In this document: piece by piece, positions 27,509 to 36,427 of the stretch
Position numbering within the stretch: the stretch's first letter is position 1
Layout: every line of letters starts with the position of its first letter
Assembly: GCA_016782225.1 (NCBI GenBank)
Contig: JADDOW010000043.1
Coordinates: 1 to 53,329, forward strand
DNA: 53,329 bases
Direction of reading: 5' to 3'
Source of the DNA: Nitrososphaeraceae archaeon
GTDB lineage: Archaea > Thermoproteota > Nitrososphaeria > Nitrososphaerales > Nitrososphaeraceae
The notes under the pieces: model-generated
Seen by the model: only the letters and a program-made list of their open reading frames with translations
Told to the model about the DNA's origin: nothing
Databases searched by the model: none
Translations under genes and position numbers: made by a program

Positions 27509-28153
27509 TCAGTTTACCATATTGATTTCAATTGCTTTATTGTTTTCAATAATTGATCTAGCATTTTCAAAGGGCAAAATTGCAACATCATCTTTTTTAA
27601 ATGGTCCGTATTTGTTCATGTTGACACCCACAAATTGCTCCATAGAATCCAAAAACCTCAGAACAATAAAGTTTTGATTGATTGAAGATACTATTTTTTC
27701 TAATGTTTTAGGCTTCCCCTCAAACAATGTGTTTAAAACAAGATTTATTCTGTGCTCTCTTTCCCTATCACCATAAAAAACATATTTTTCCTCGTCAGTT
27801 AGATTTGAATAATCAAAAGTTTCATGGGTTTTATCAACACTAAATGTTTTCTTATACCTATATACAAACAACAATGTGACCGACCTGACCAATAAATCCA
27901 ATAGATTGTTTTTAATTTGATCAGATATCTTATTGTCCATTTTTTCTTTCTTCATAATTGAATCATTTGCTTCTTCGCGTTCTTTTTTGGCATAATTGTT
28001 ATCGTTCTTTAACTTTGAAATCATTTTAGCTATATTTTGATAAAAATCAGGCGGAAGAGATTGCGGGCCGCTGGTATTAAGTTGAATTTCTTTTTTTAAA
28101 GTATTAAAAACCTCTTCAATGTTTATAAAATTATTTTGGTTATCAGAACCCAA
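27509..28153 (-). CDS. Archaeal GINS subunit (Gins51/Gins15-like)
   Basis: 214 residues. The N-terminal helical domain ends in NNLLDLLVRSVTLLFVYRYKK and YSNLTDEEKYVFY; the C-terminal B domain reads FIVLRFLDSMEQFVGV, YGPFKKDDVAILPFENAR. This order of A then B domain is that of Gins51/Sld5-Psf1. GINS links MCM helicase and Cdc45/RecJ at the replication fork. TTG start at 28153. No primase or MCM gene is adjacent. Confidence 0.82.
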   Translation of the reverse strand: MGSDNQNNFINIEEVFNTLKKEIQLNTSGPQSLPPDFYQNIAKMISKLKNDNNYAKKEREEANDSIMKKEKMDNKISDQIKNNLLDLLVRSVTLLFVYRYKKTFSVDKTHETFDYSNLTDEEKYVFYGDREREHRINLVLNTLFEGKPKTLEKIVSSINQNFIVLRFLDSMEQFVGVNMNKYGPFKKDDVAILPFENARSIIENNKAIEINMVN

Positions 28154-28221
28154 TTTGACCTATAATTTTAACATGATAAGCTTAATTAGAAGTTTTTATT
28201 TTATTATATCGAACACTTCAA

Positions 28222-29688
28222 TTGCCTTATAAAGTTATAGATGGAAAGATTGAGTCTTTGAGTTTCACTGCAGAACAAGCGATGAAAAAACTAAAGGACG
28301 AAGAAATAAAGTTTTTAGATTTACAGTTTACAGGATTAACGGGTAGATTCCATCATACAACAATGGCGGCAAACATGTTTAACATAGAGGATTTTGAATA
28401 CGGACTACCCAAATTAGACGGCTCTTCAATAAGGGGATTCACCAAAATACACGAATCAGATCTTATTATAAGGCCTGACCCCTCAACCTATGCCATTATT
28501 CCATGGATACTAAAGGATAAGACAGCTCGGCTTATATGTGACATATTAGCTGGAGGGAAAACAAACCAACAGTACAAAAATGACCCAAGAGGCATAGCCA
28601 AAAGGGCACAAGAATATGTAAGACAACAGGGATATTACACATCTTACTGGGGTCCAGAGGTAGAATTTTTTGTTTTTGACAAGCTAGAGGTAAACACAAT
28701 GACCCCATACAGATCTCAAAGCTATAACATAACATCCAAAGAAGCACCATGGTCTACCGAGGGCGTGGGGTATGCATTAAGGCTAAAGGAAGGATACCTT
28801 CCCAGTGCACCAGGTGACACCCTGATGGAATATAGAAACGAATGTGTGGATGTGCTCAGTAATGATTTTGGTATAATTTGTGATGCGCATCATCATGAGG
28901 TTGCAACTGCAGGGCAATGTGAAATCGACATAAGATTTGACACTTTAGTAAATGCCGCAGACTCTGTCCAAAGTTACAAATACATTGTAAAAAACATTGC
29001 AAAAAAACACGGCATGATCGCAACGATGATGCCAAAACCCATAGCTCTAGACAATGGTTCTGGCATGCATGTTAATGTCAGTTTGTGGGATAAAGAAAAA
29101 AATCTATTTTTTGATGTCAATGATGACTATGCAGAAATGTCCCAGACAGCAAGATACTTTGCCGCGGGTATTCTGACCCATGCATCTGCCCTGGCAGCAA
29201 TAGTCGCGCCCACTACCAACTCTTACAGAAGATTAGTGCCAGGATATGAGGCACCTGTATATATTGCATGGAGCACAGGCAACAGGTCAGCAATCATCAG
29301 AAACGCGGCTCACTATAGAGGGGAAAGGTTTGCTCATATGAAAAGAATAGAGTTTAGAGCCCCAGATCCTTCATGTAATCCTTATTTAGCTTTTTCTGCA
29401 ATCATTTCTGCGGGATTAGACGGAATAAAGAAAAAGACATCAATTTCGGATCCAATAGACGAGGACATATTTAAAATGACTCCACAGCGTAGGATGGACC
29501 TTGGCATAAGGCAGTTACCTGCAACTCTCCGTGAGGCATATGAGGAGTTAAGTAATGACAGAGAATTCCTAAAGCCAATTTTTGATGATGATATTATTGA
29601 TTCAATAATCATACAAGAGGTAAAGGATCACGTAGATGTGACCATCAGACCCCATCCCCATGAATTTTCACTATATGCAGATGTTTAA
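28222..29688 (+). CDS. glnA: Glutamine synthetase, type I
   Basis: 488 residues, ATP-dependent ligation of ammonia to glutamate. Type I features: beta-grasp FLDLQFTGLTGRFHH, DGSSIRGF, the metal-binding WGPEVEFFVFD, NGSGMHVNVSLWD, and NRSAIIRNAAHYRGERF and RIEFRAPDPSCNPYLAFSA for ATP and glutamate. The loop that carries the adenylylated Tyr in enteric enzymes is not clearly conserved. TTG start at 28222, with a TATA-like TTTTATTATAT about 20-30 bases upstream. It consumes ammonia released by the urease encoded in the same window. Confidence 0.96.
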   Translation: MPYKVIDGKIESLSFTAEQAMKKLKDEEIKFLDLQFTGLTGRFHHTTMAANMFNIEDFEYGLPKLDGSSIRGFTKIHESDLIIRPDPSTYAIIPWILKDKTARLICDILAGGKTNQQYKNDPRGIAKRAQEYVRQQGYYTSYWGPEVEFFVFDKLEVNTMTPYRSQSYNITSKEAPWSTEGVGYALRLKEGYLPSAPGDTLMEYRNECVDVLSNDFGIICDAHHHEVATAGQCEIDIRFDTLVNAADSVQSYKYIVKNIAKKHGMIATMMPKPIALDNGSGMHVNVSLWDKEKNLFFDVNDDYAEMSQTARYFAAGILTHASALAAIVAPTTNSYRRLVPGYEAPVYIAWSTGNRSAIIRNAAHYRGERFAHMKRIEFRAPDPSCNPYLAFSAIISAGLDGIKKKTSISDPIDEDIFKMTPQRRMDLGIRQLPATLREAYEELSNDREFLKPIFDDDIIDSIIIQEVKDHVDVTIRPHPHEFSLYADV

Positions 29689-29839
29689 CCATATGATAAA
29701 GGTATCAGCATCAACCACCACCACCACCACCATCACATAATCATCATAAAGCAACGAATTAGTACCGAAAAGCCCTCATTTTCCAAGATCAAAACAAACG
29801 TTTAATAACATTAGATCATTACAATTTAAAATATTTTTT

Positions 29840-29914
29840 GGAGGGGTTGTCTAGACTGGTTAGGATACCTGCCTTACACGCAGGTGGTCATGGGTTCAAA
29901 TCCCATTCCCTCCA
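29840..29914 (+). tRNA. tRNA-Val (UAC)
   Basis: 75 bases. Acceptor GGAGGGG pairs with TCCCTCC, anticodon arm CCTGC-CTTACAC-GCAGG, T-arm ATGGG/CCCAT around TTCAAAT, discriminator A. No intron, no encoded CCA. Its 3' end is the left attachment site of the integrative element. Confidence 0.96.
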
Positions 29915-29915
29915 C
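29894..29915 (+). other. Left att core (in tRNA-Val 3' end)
   Basis: T-loop, T-stem, acceptor and discriminator of tRNA-Val, running into one flanking C. Identical over 22 bases to 38477-38498. Integration here leaves the tRNA whole. Confidence 0.82.
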
Positions 29916-29918
29916 TCC

Positions 29919-29933
29919 ATTCACGGGTTTATA
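29919..29933 (+). repeat. Left inverted arm of the element
   Basis: ATTCACGGGTTTATA, four bases inside the left core. Its exact reverse complement is at 38451-38465, 11 bases inside the right core. Likely an integrase arm-binding site or the inner end of the mobile unit. Confidence 0.65.
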
Positions 29934-29977
29934 CAGAATGCTTTTATCTTAAAAAAACAAGAACTTTAATATAATAA

Positions 29978-31511
29978 ACCTATGATAGAGGAAAGGGAGA
30001 TACAGTTAATGAAGTTCTGAACGATAATAATAATTCGGTCAAAATAAAAGATTCCAATGAAAATTACGATATTCCCATTATAACAACTGAAAAATCCTTA
30101 TCCTATAATTTAGAAGATACTGCAAATTTAAAAAGAAAAATTGAACATATTACACAGTATCTTAAACCATATATTTCAAAAATATTATACGAAGTCTTAC
30201 AAATCAATTCCAACAATCTAAAAACAATATGTGATTATATTGTTGCAGAGCAAAATGAAATAAATATAAAGGAATCTACTAAGGAAACAAAGATAAAGAA
30301 ATTTGTTCATTTATCCAGACATTTTCTTCATAAAAAAACATTCTACGAAATGACAAAGGAGGACATACTAGACTATCTTAATAGTCTCAGGAAATCCTCT
30401 ACAGTAGATCCAACTCACAGGAGCATAGGAACATGGAATGCACGACAAATGTTATTTTTAAAATTCTTTAGATGGCTATACAATCGTAATGAGCCAGACA
30501 TTAGAAAAATAGAAACTCCGGATTGTATGAAAGGCATAAGACAACTCCCAAGAAAGGAAAAATCTCCATATAAACCAGATTATATGTGGACCGGGGAGGA
30601 ACATGCCATATTCTTGAAGTATTGTCCTTATTCACGCGATAGATGCTATCACGCTATGGCTTTTGATACATCTGCTAGACCACATGAACTTTTAAACCTA
30701 AAGATCAAGGATATAAAATTCAAGATATCAACTGATAACATACAATATGCAGAAGTTACAGTAGATGGAAAAACTGGTCCTAGAACTCTTCCTCTTATAG
30801 ATTGCATCCCATACCTTAAAGAATGGATTTTGAATCATCCAATGGAAATAATCGCGATGAATGGCTTTTTGTTTCATTGAGCGACAAAACTACGGTAGTA
30901 ACAATAGTAATGTAACGACATCAAATCAACTATCAGTTAACGGATTATTAAAAAGATATAAGAATCAATATTGTAATCTTTTTCATAAACTTCTTGAAGA
31001 TAAAAAAGTTCCAGAAGTTGAAAAATCCTACATAAGGAATATGTTGACCAAACCTTGGAACTTGTATATTTTTCGCCATTCCGCATTAACTGAAAAATCA
31101 AAAATGGTCAAAGAGCACATTCTGAGAAATCATGCAGGATGGTCCATAACCAGTAAGATGCCACAAAGATATATTCACTATTTTGGAAGTGAATCATCGA
31201 AATCCATACTCAAGGTAAAAGGAATTATCAAAGAAAACGAATCAGATACACAAGATACTCTCAAAATCAATACAGTGTCCTAATTGTAGTGAATCCAATA
31301 AGCAGGAATCGCCATTTTGTGAAAATGCAAAATGGTATTATCTTATGATTCGTATAATGAGGCAAGAAATAAAGATAAGCAAAAAATGGACAGATTGGAA
31401 AGCGATGTAGAGTCATTAAAAAACGGCATGACTAAAATATTCTTACTTATCCAGCAAAATCCTGCTTTGATCAATGTGAAACCAGAGGTATTAGAAAAAA
31501 AAGTAAAATAA
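29978..31511 (+). pseudogene. Tyrosine recombinase/integrase, multiply frameshifted
   Basis: A reconstructed protein of about 500 residues. N-terminal SAM-like core-binding domain (TYDRGKG... to FLHKKTFYEM), then the catalytic domain with Arg in TSARPHELLNLK, RHSAL, HAGW, and the nucleophile in YIHYFG, and finally a C-terminal zinc ribbon (CPNC...CEKC when frames are joined) with a coiled coil ending VLEKKVK. Frame changes are needed near 30840, 30888, 31270 and 31325, and the first frame has no ATG until 30350. All landmarks survive in order, so decay is recent. It lies directly downstream of its target tRNA. Confidence 0.85.
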
Positions 31512-31524
31512 ATAAAATTAAATC

Positions 31525-32711
31525 CTATCCACCATATCTTATAAATTCATCATAGTGTTCTCTGAAGTCATTATTTATTTCATTTATTAGTTGTCTGATC
31601 CCTTTATCCTTTGCTAATTCTTTTAATATAGAATCATATTGTCTTGTAGATTCATCTTTTAAAAGGTAGTAAAGGTAAAGCTCACTGGGTTTATTGAATA
31701 ATTGTAAAATAGAGAATCCAAATTGAAGTTTTAAACGTTCAACAACAGAGACACAAAACCGAGGTAACCTCGATAATAAATAATCACGTTTATCCCGGTA
31801 TTCTGTTCTATATAAGATAAAGCAATTGGGTGTCTTTTTAATAGAGATGTTCTCATATTCTCTGTCATTCCTTAATAATTTAGCTTTGCTATTCTTTTCG
31901 TCTATTTCTATTGAGTATACGGTGATATCACATTCAAAAGAAAGGCGATTAGAAGAGACATAAGTATTGACAATCGAATCACTTGAGTTAATTCCAGGAT
32001 AAAAAGGCACAAGGATAACACTACCTGCTAAACCATGACAAAACTCATTCCATTTTGCCCTATCGTTTTTTAAACTATAATTCCATTTTATGCCATGCTC
32101 CTCAATCTTTCCGTTTTTATAAAATTCCCTGAAAAGTTTTAATTCTTTATCAATCACTTGGCATACTTGTCTTATATAATTGACAATTTCCCACAAGATC
32201 ACATCATCGGTAATACGGTAAAGTAAGTCCTTGTCTATTAGGTTATAGATAAAAATTTGAAACAGAGGATCATTTCCATAAGTATTAAATATTTTAACCC
32301 TACAATCATTAATCGGGCTTTCTCTTACGTCATTTATCTTGATTTCTTTTAGTACATAAAACAAACCAATACTTGTCAGTTTATAGTATCTGCTTGTTCT
32401 GTATTATGACTGATTTTGGAAGGGAGGTGGAAGGATTGGTCTTTTTTATTAAACCCAGTTTAAAAAATTTATCTAATCTTTTCTTTTACATGATTAGGAG
32501 CTGCTTTAAATTCCGTTTTTTGCAGAATATGGGCTATTTGACTTACAGACAAGTAATCCTCATAAAGGAATTGCTTTAGTGTATAAAATGCCTCATTAGT
32601 CAGCCCATTTATTTCATCAACATTTACGTCTAGAAAACTTGTAAAATATAGCTCCAAATCCTTGTTATTTTCTAGCCAAGTGTTTTCTTCCTGTTCAATT
32701 TCCTTCAGTGT
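31525..32711 (-). pseudogene. Winged-helix protein gene, broken
   Basis: Two open frames belong to one gene. The upstream part (from 32711) encodes a helix-turn-helix, LYEDYLSVSQIAHILQKTEF and HVKEKIR, then meets two TAA codons; the same frame goes on as KKDQSFHLPSKISHN. After a frameshift near 32385 it continues as RYYKLTSIGLFYVLKE into a 279-residue open part (start TTG 32364). Together it would be ~395 residues with a winged-helix N-terminus, ending in a long mixed domain of no recognised family. Perhaps an element-borne transcription regulator. Confidence 0.6.
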
Positions 32712-32773
32712 TTAAGAAAAGTTCAAAGATATATTGATGATACGCTTTTCCTTAAAAAGGGTATATAACAAAA

Positions 32774-32929
32774 ATGCATATTTTATTAACTCTGCAACAT
32801 TATAGTAATGGTGGTTTATCTCCAGACCGTAAAAGTTATGTCCGAAAACGTGATCCCTTTGTTGCCAGATATAATACGAATAATGAATATAATAAAGATA
32901 TAGTTGATATCAAGTCGGCGCCGCTTTAG
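32774..32929 (+). CDS. Possible 51-aa peptide or gene fragment
   Basis: ATG to TAG, MHILLTLQHYSNGG then LSPDRKSYVRKRDPFVARY and an Asn-rich end. The composition looks coding, and a TATA-like TATATAAC lies just before. The last codons and the stop lie inside the GC-rich hairpin of the 49-bp repeat, so the frame may have been cut by it. No family recognised. Confidence 0.35.
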   Translation: MHILLTLQHYSNGGLSPDRKSYVRKRDPFVARYNTNNEYNKDIVDIKSAPL

Positions 32930-32964
32930 GCGGCGCCAATACCCATAACCAAATAATAGGTCAG
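32916..32964 (+). repeat. 49-bp repeat with GC-rich hairpin, copy 1
   Basis: Begins with a perfect hairpin, GGCGCCGC-TTTAG-GCGGCGCC, then an AT-rich tail ending ATAGGTCAG. 44 of 49 bases match the copy at 35473-35521 in the same orientation. The tail runs into a second small palindrome, AGGTCAGACCT. Striking in surrounding DNA that is very AT-rich. Confidence 0.8.
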
Positions 32965-33341
32965 ACCTAATGGCCCTCTTGCAATGCTTTTATACTATGT
33001 TTCAGGTATTTGAACAGTCTAAATGTACGATATTCTTTTTTTCTCATATGTGCAATAGAATGACGATCTTGGGTTATCAGATTTTTCAACATTACTAATT
33101 TTAACACGATATTTAACAAAGGATTTTTTTGAATTTTATATATTGCTAATTAGGCAATAGATTTACTAGGTTTGATCATATGTTATAATTATGTTAAAGA
33201 AGCATTTATCTATTATATTGATTATGGGCATCGATTAACATTGCATTGTTGTGCAAGACCTGGATTTCACAATGGTATTTTTATAGAAAGTATTATGTTA
33301 AAAAAAAGAATATTGTGATTCTTATTCGACGTTAGATGTGT
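32965..33341. other. Intergenic within the element
   Basis: AT-rich, no credible gene on either strand. Confidence 0.4.
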
Positions 33342-33807
33342 TTACTTTTTCAGACGTACTTCTTCTGAAACTTGTTTTGTTTCCCTGACAGGTTTCTTTT
33401 TTACAACGACTTCTTTCTTGACACAAGGTATCTTTGTTACGTCAACTTCCTCTTTTTTTACAGGTATTGTTACATTCTCTGTGGATGAAACAGGTGTTCG
33501 TGCTTCTGTTTGTCCACTTGGAGGCATTCTTTCAATGGTTATCTCCTCTTGTGTTACGGGAACCTCAGCTGTTTTAGTTTCGGTTGTTGGCTCTTTTGTA
33601 ATTGTGGCCTGGCTTTCTGAAGTTCTTTTTGTTACGTCTAATTTCTCTTCTGTCAATTGTATTGTTGATTCTTCCTCAGTTCCTTCCTTCTTCTGGTGTT
33701 TGGTCAGTTTCCATATCGGTAGAAGAATAAGAAGATGGAAATGAATCCCCTGTGTATTTGTTTATTATCCCATCCTCGGAGTCTAAATCTAAGAACATCG
33801 CCAACAT
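33342..33807 (-). pseudogene. DUF2382 (YsnF/AvaK-type) protein, frameshifted
   Basis: From an ATG at 33807 the frame reads MLAMFLDLDSEDGIINKYTG then a Ser/Thr linker to a TGA. One shift within the GAAGGAAGG region (33680-33692) restores TEEESTIQLTEEKLDVTKR and a complete DUF2382 domain: VPVTQEEITIERMPPSG, VTIPVKKEEVDVTK, VKKEVVVKKKPVRETKQVSE. DUF2382 proteins are stress-linked and often carry a PRC-barrel; the short N-terminus may be what remains of one. Confidence 0.75.
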
Positions 33808-33973
33808 AACTCTCGGATTGATCTAGAGGAGTTGAGATTACTTATAAATTATATCCGAAATAAATTGATCTGGAATTGGTGTATAGACAGTTCGGAAAGA
33901 ATTTGAAAATTTAATCCGTGCGTCCATGGCTTAAAATCAGTTACAGCTCCTAAAGCAGGAGCAATTTTAGGAT

Positions 33974-34339
33974 CTACTTTTTAACAGTTAATATAGCATC
34001 GCCACTTTGTGTTGTTCCTATTTCATGAGCATTTACAGCTTCTTTAACAAAGATCATCCCATGTGCCTCAGATCCCGAATGTATCTTTACGAGATCGTCA
34101 ATGATTTGATTTGCAGATGAATCAGGTACAATCGTTTCAACCTTAGTTCTCTTTTCATGTTCTGGAGTAGTTTTCCTCCCCGTCATATAGGCACTTACCA
34201 TCTCATGTACTTCTTTGATTTTTGTCCGACCTCTAGCGTTTACCTCATAAAAAGCAAAACCACCGACATTGTGCTTATTTAGAATTTCAGTTACTTTAGG
34301 GAGATTCTCAGCACGAATAAAAATACTTAATTCCTTCAT
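33974..34339 (-). CDS. PII-like nitrogen regulatory protein (GlnB/GlnK family)
   Basis: 121 residues, intact. Core strands and helices match PII: MKELSIFIRAENLPKVTEIL, GGFAFYEVNARGR, TKVETIVPDSSANQIIDDLV, HGMIFVKEAVNAHEIGT. PII trimers sense ATP/ADP and 2-oxoglutarate and control nitrogen transport and assimilation. The T-loop (residues ~37-60) lacks the RGxEYxV motif and its Tyr, so uridylylation is unlikely and partners may differ. It is one of the few whole genes in the element. The transposase remnant ends 17 bases upstream of its ATG, so its promoter may come from that remnant. Confidence 0.88.
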   Translation of the reverse strand: MKELSIFIRAENLPKVTEILNKHNVGGFAFYEVNARGRTKIKEVHEMVSAYMTGRKTTPEHEKRTKVETIVPDSSANQIIDDLVKIHSGSEAHGMIFVKEAVNAHEIGTTQSGDAILTVKK

Positions 34340-34355
34340 ATCGCCAATTACTAAA

Positions 34356-34952
34356 TCAAATAGATAAAGTTTTCCTTTGGCATACAGGTGCTGTTAAGTT
34401 AAGGCTTGTCAGCTCACAATCTAATTTCTTCCTATAGTCTAATAATAATCAAAACCTTCATTTCTATCCTTAATATACTTAGAGCTCTTTCAATGATGCT
34501 TTTTTCAAACGTTGAATGTAGTCTATGTTTAAGACCCAAAGTAGTCCATGCTTCAGGATACAAAGCACACCATCATTTTAATATATTATGTGTTTACCAT
34601 ATAATTGAACTAGTGATCTGAGAAATGGTTCTACCACAAGCATATTCCTATGTCTTGAAAGATTGACACCTAAAACCATTCTATGAATTGGTTCTATTGC
34701 TATCCGTGACCAGGCCTCAGCATTGCCATTTTGTATTTGTGCTTCATCTATTATAAAAACAGGTATTCTTATCTTCTTTTTATTTTGGTAACCCTCTCTT
34801 GGATCGAATTTCTGTATCCAATATCATACTGCAATACAACCTCTCTCTACACGTGACTCTAATGCCTTTGAAGTATTTCTAAGGCTTAATCCAAGGAAGT
34901 ACAAATACAAAGCATATTTAATAAGGTTTCTTGTCCTATTACATTCAAACAT
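34356..34952 (-). pseudogene. IS6/IS240-like DDE transposase remnant
   Basis: Starts MFECNRTRNLIKYALYLYF, LGLSLRNTSKALE. An in-frame TGA interrupts AV*YWIQKFDP. The catalytic core follows: first Asp in VFIIDEAQIQ, AWSRIAIEPIH, LSRHRNMLVVE, LYGKHIIY, then a frameshift to LYPEAWTTLGLKHRLHS and the Glu in KSIIERALS, and another shift to the C-terminus. At least three lesions. No terminal inverted repeats could be recognised. It is about 200 codons, normal for this family. Confidence 0.78.
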
Positions 34953-34966
34953 TTCTGAATTAATAT

Positions 34967-35230
34967 TTGAACAGACTAGCTTTAGAGTTTACAACTGCTT
35001 TACGGAATTCATCATTATATAGAAAAGAATTTAATTCGTTACCTAATGAAGAAAAACCAAATTGGTATGTTATTAACCAATCACCGGCTGAAAGAGCCAA
35101 TCTTAGGATCCCCGAGTTATCTCCAGAAGAATCTAACAAAGCGTTAAGTGGCTTTCTTGGAACATACGGGAAACTAATACTAACGAGGAATCCACAAAAC
35201 CCATGCCTTCAACTTTACCACATCTTATAG
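34967..35230 (+). CDS. Hypothetical protein fragment
   Basis: 87 codons from a TTG, RLALEFTTALRNSSLYRKEF, LPNEEKPNWYVINQSP, PEESNKALSGFLGTYGK. It looks coding (balanced hydrophobic and charged residues) but has no ATG and begins 15 bases from the transposase remnant, so the 5' end may be lost. The last 15 residues deteriorate, and other frames stay open a little further, hinting at a frameshift near 35200. Family unknown. Confidence 0.4.
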   Translation: MNRLALEFTTALRNSSLYRKEFNSLPNEEKPNWYVINQSPAERANLRIPELSPEESNKALSGFLGTYGKLILTRNPQNPCLQLYHIL

Positions 35231-35350
35231 TCTTGCACAACAGGGAACTAGTAAATCCATCATCACCAAATAATACCGAGATTCTAACACCTTCGCGTTG
35301 AGAAATACATAGAATAATATGTCCATTACCAATAGTGACGATGAATTAGT

Positions 35351-35368
35351 GGCGGCCTTATGGCCGCC
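35351..35368 (+). repeat. GC-rich hairpin, type 2 copy 1
   Basis: GGCGGCC-TTAT-GGCCGCC, a perfect 7-bp stem with a 4-base loop. The same stem with loop ATAA (the reverse complement) is at 37277-37294. Confidence 0.75.
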
Positions 35369-35472
35369 GTAACAATGCATTTCTATTAATAAAAAATAAG
35401 AGCATCTATTATACACAATGAGATATCTGTAGCCAAATCAGGTCTTGATTAGTATTATAATGATATATTAAC

Positions 35473-35521
35473 CGGCGCTGCTTTAGGCGGCGCCAAAACC
35501 TATAATCAAAGAATAGGTCAG
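35473..35521 (+). repeat. 49-bp repeat with GC-rich hairpin, copy 2
   Basis: GGCGCTGC-TTTAG-GCGGCGCC, as copy 1 but with one G-T pair in the stem, followed by the same tail to ATAGGTCAG. The truncated gene at 35517 begins right at its end. Confidence 0.8.
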
Positions 35522-35960
35522 CCTTCAGTGTCCTCTGAATGTGAAATACATCTTCTTCCACAATGGCACTGTGATGATATACCTAGAGTGCAGCGAGAAT
35601 CCGTTTCGTATCCATGAGGAAGAGGATATCTCCATTATTATAGCCTTCCTTGGCAGGGTAGAACAGAGCCAGCATGATCTCCTCTCCGACACAAGGGGAA
35701 TCATTGTTCCTCCTGTCAGCAAATGGATCCTAACGCGCTGTGACGTTAACAAGGACATTGAGATTGATGGCATAACCCAACTGGCATTGCCTGCCATGCA
35801 AATGCCACTGGTGGAAAAAGCCCTTAGAGCATATGTCAAAGTGATTGGGGATAAAGCGTATTTGAGAACTGAAAAATTCCTCACACCAAATCAGCCCATT
35901 GGAGAAGCTTTGGAGAACATAAGGACCAGTGTGGATTTAGAAAGATTTCTTATTGTTTGA
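35517..35960 (+). pseudogene. N-terminally truncated protein of unknown family
   Basis: The open frame starts right after a stop codon inside the 49-bp repeat and has no ATG until VMIYLECSENPFRIHEEED (Met in VMIY near 35571); a GTG at 35541 is the first usable start. The sequence is compact and well formed (IIIAFLGRVEQSQHDLLSD, GIIVPPVSKWILTRCDVNKD, and LTPNQPIGEALENIR at the end). The C-terminus seems whole. I think the repeat or the event that brought it removed the first part. Function unknown. Confidence 0.5.
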
Positions 35961-36169
35961 TGGTGATGCTGATGGTTGCGATAGTGAAAAAGAAGAGAAT
36001 AATGTTATCTAACCTCATTTGTTTTTAACCTTCAAAGAGAGGTTGTTTGCTGACTTGTGGTTATATCATCAGTGGATGTAAGTTATGGTTTGATTATTGT
36101 GATTCTAATGTCTTATGTAGTGGCGATGGCCAAGTTTATGCATCCTCTATTCCTTTATAGCCCAAGTGA

Positions 36170-36427
36170 TTTGACACCTGGCTGCATGGGATTCTTTCGT
36201 TTTTCAGTTATCTACAAGCCAAGTATCCTGAAGTTCTTTTACATCAAAAATGTTCCTCCACTCATATCATACTTGATTCATTAGACTTTTTATGCAAAAT
36301 TCTTGGAGCAGATAGTTCAATTTCAAATGCCAGTATAGATTTATCTCACCATCAGATAATTTTTATATTGTTTTTAGCATATCCAAAACACATTGGTTAT
36401 GCCAGGAGAATCCAGAGACAGGGTTAA
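36170..36427 (+). pseudogene. Possible decayed coding remnant
   Basis: A stop-free stretch without start codon, LSFFSYLQAKYPEVLLHQKC and IILDSLDFLCKILGADSS, preceded in the same frame, after two stops, by FDYCDSNVLCSGDGQVYASS. Composition is protein-like. It overlaps the start of the MEDS gene. No family recognised; low confidence. Confidence 0.25.

Noticed and set aside
29710-29736. CCA/CAC triplet run after glutamine synthetase
   Set aside because: Simple-sequence repeat outside any frame; it does not extend the glutamine synthetase gene, which stops before it.
36057-36284. 75-codon frame before the MEDS gene
   Set aside because: Hydrophobic composition without a signal or domain. The overlapping frame at 36170-36427 looks more protein-like.
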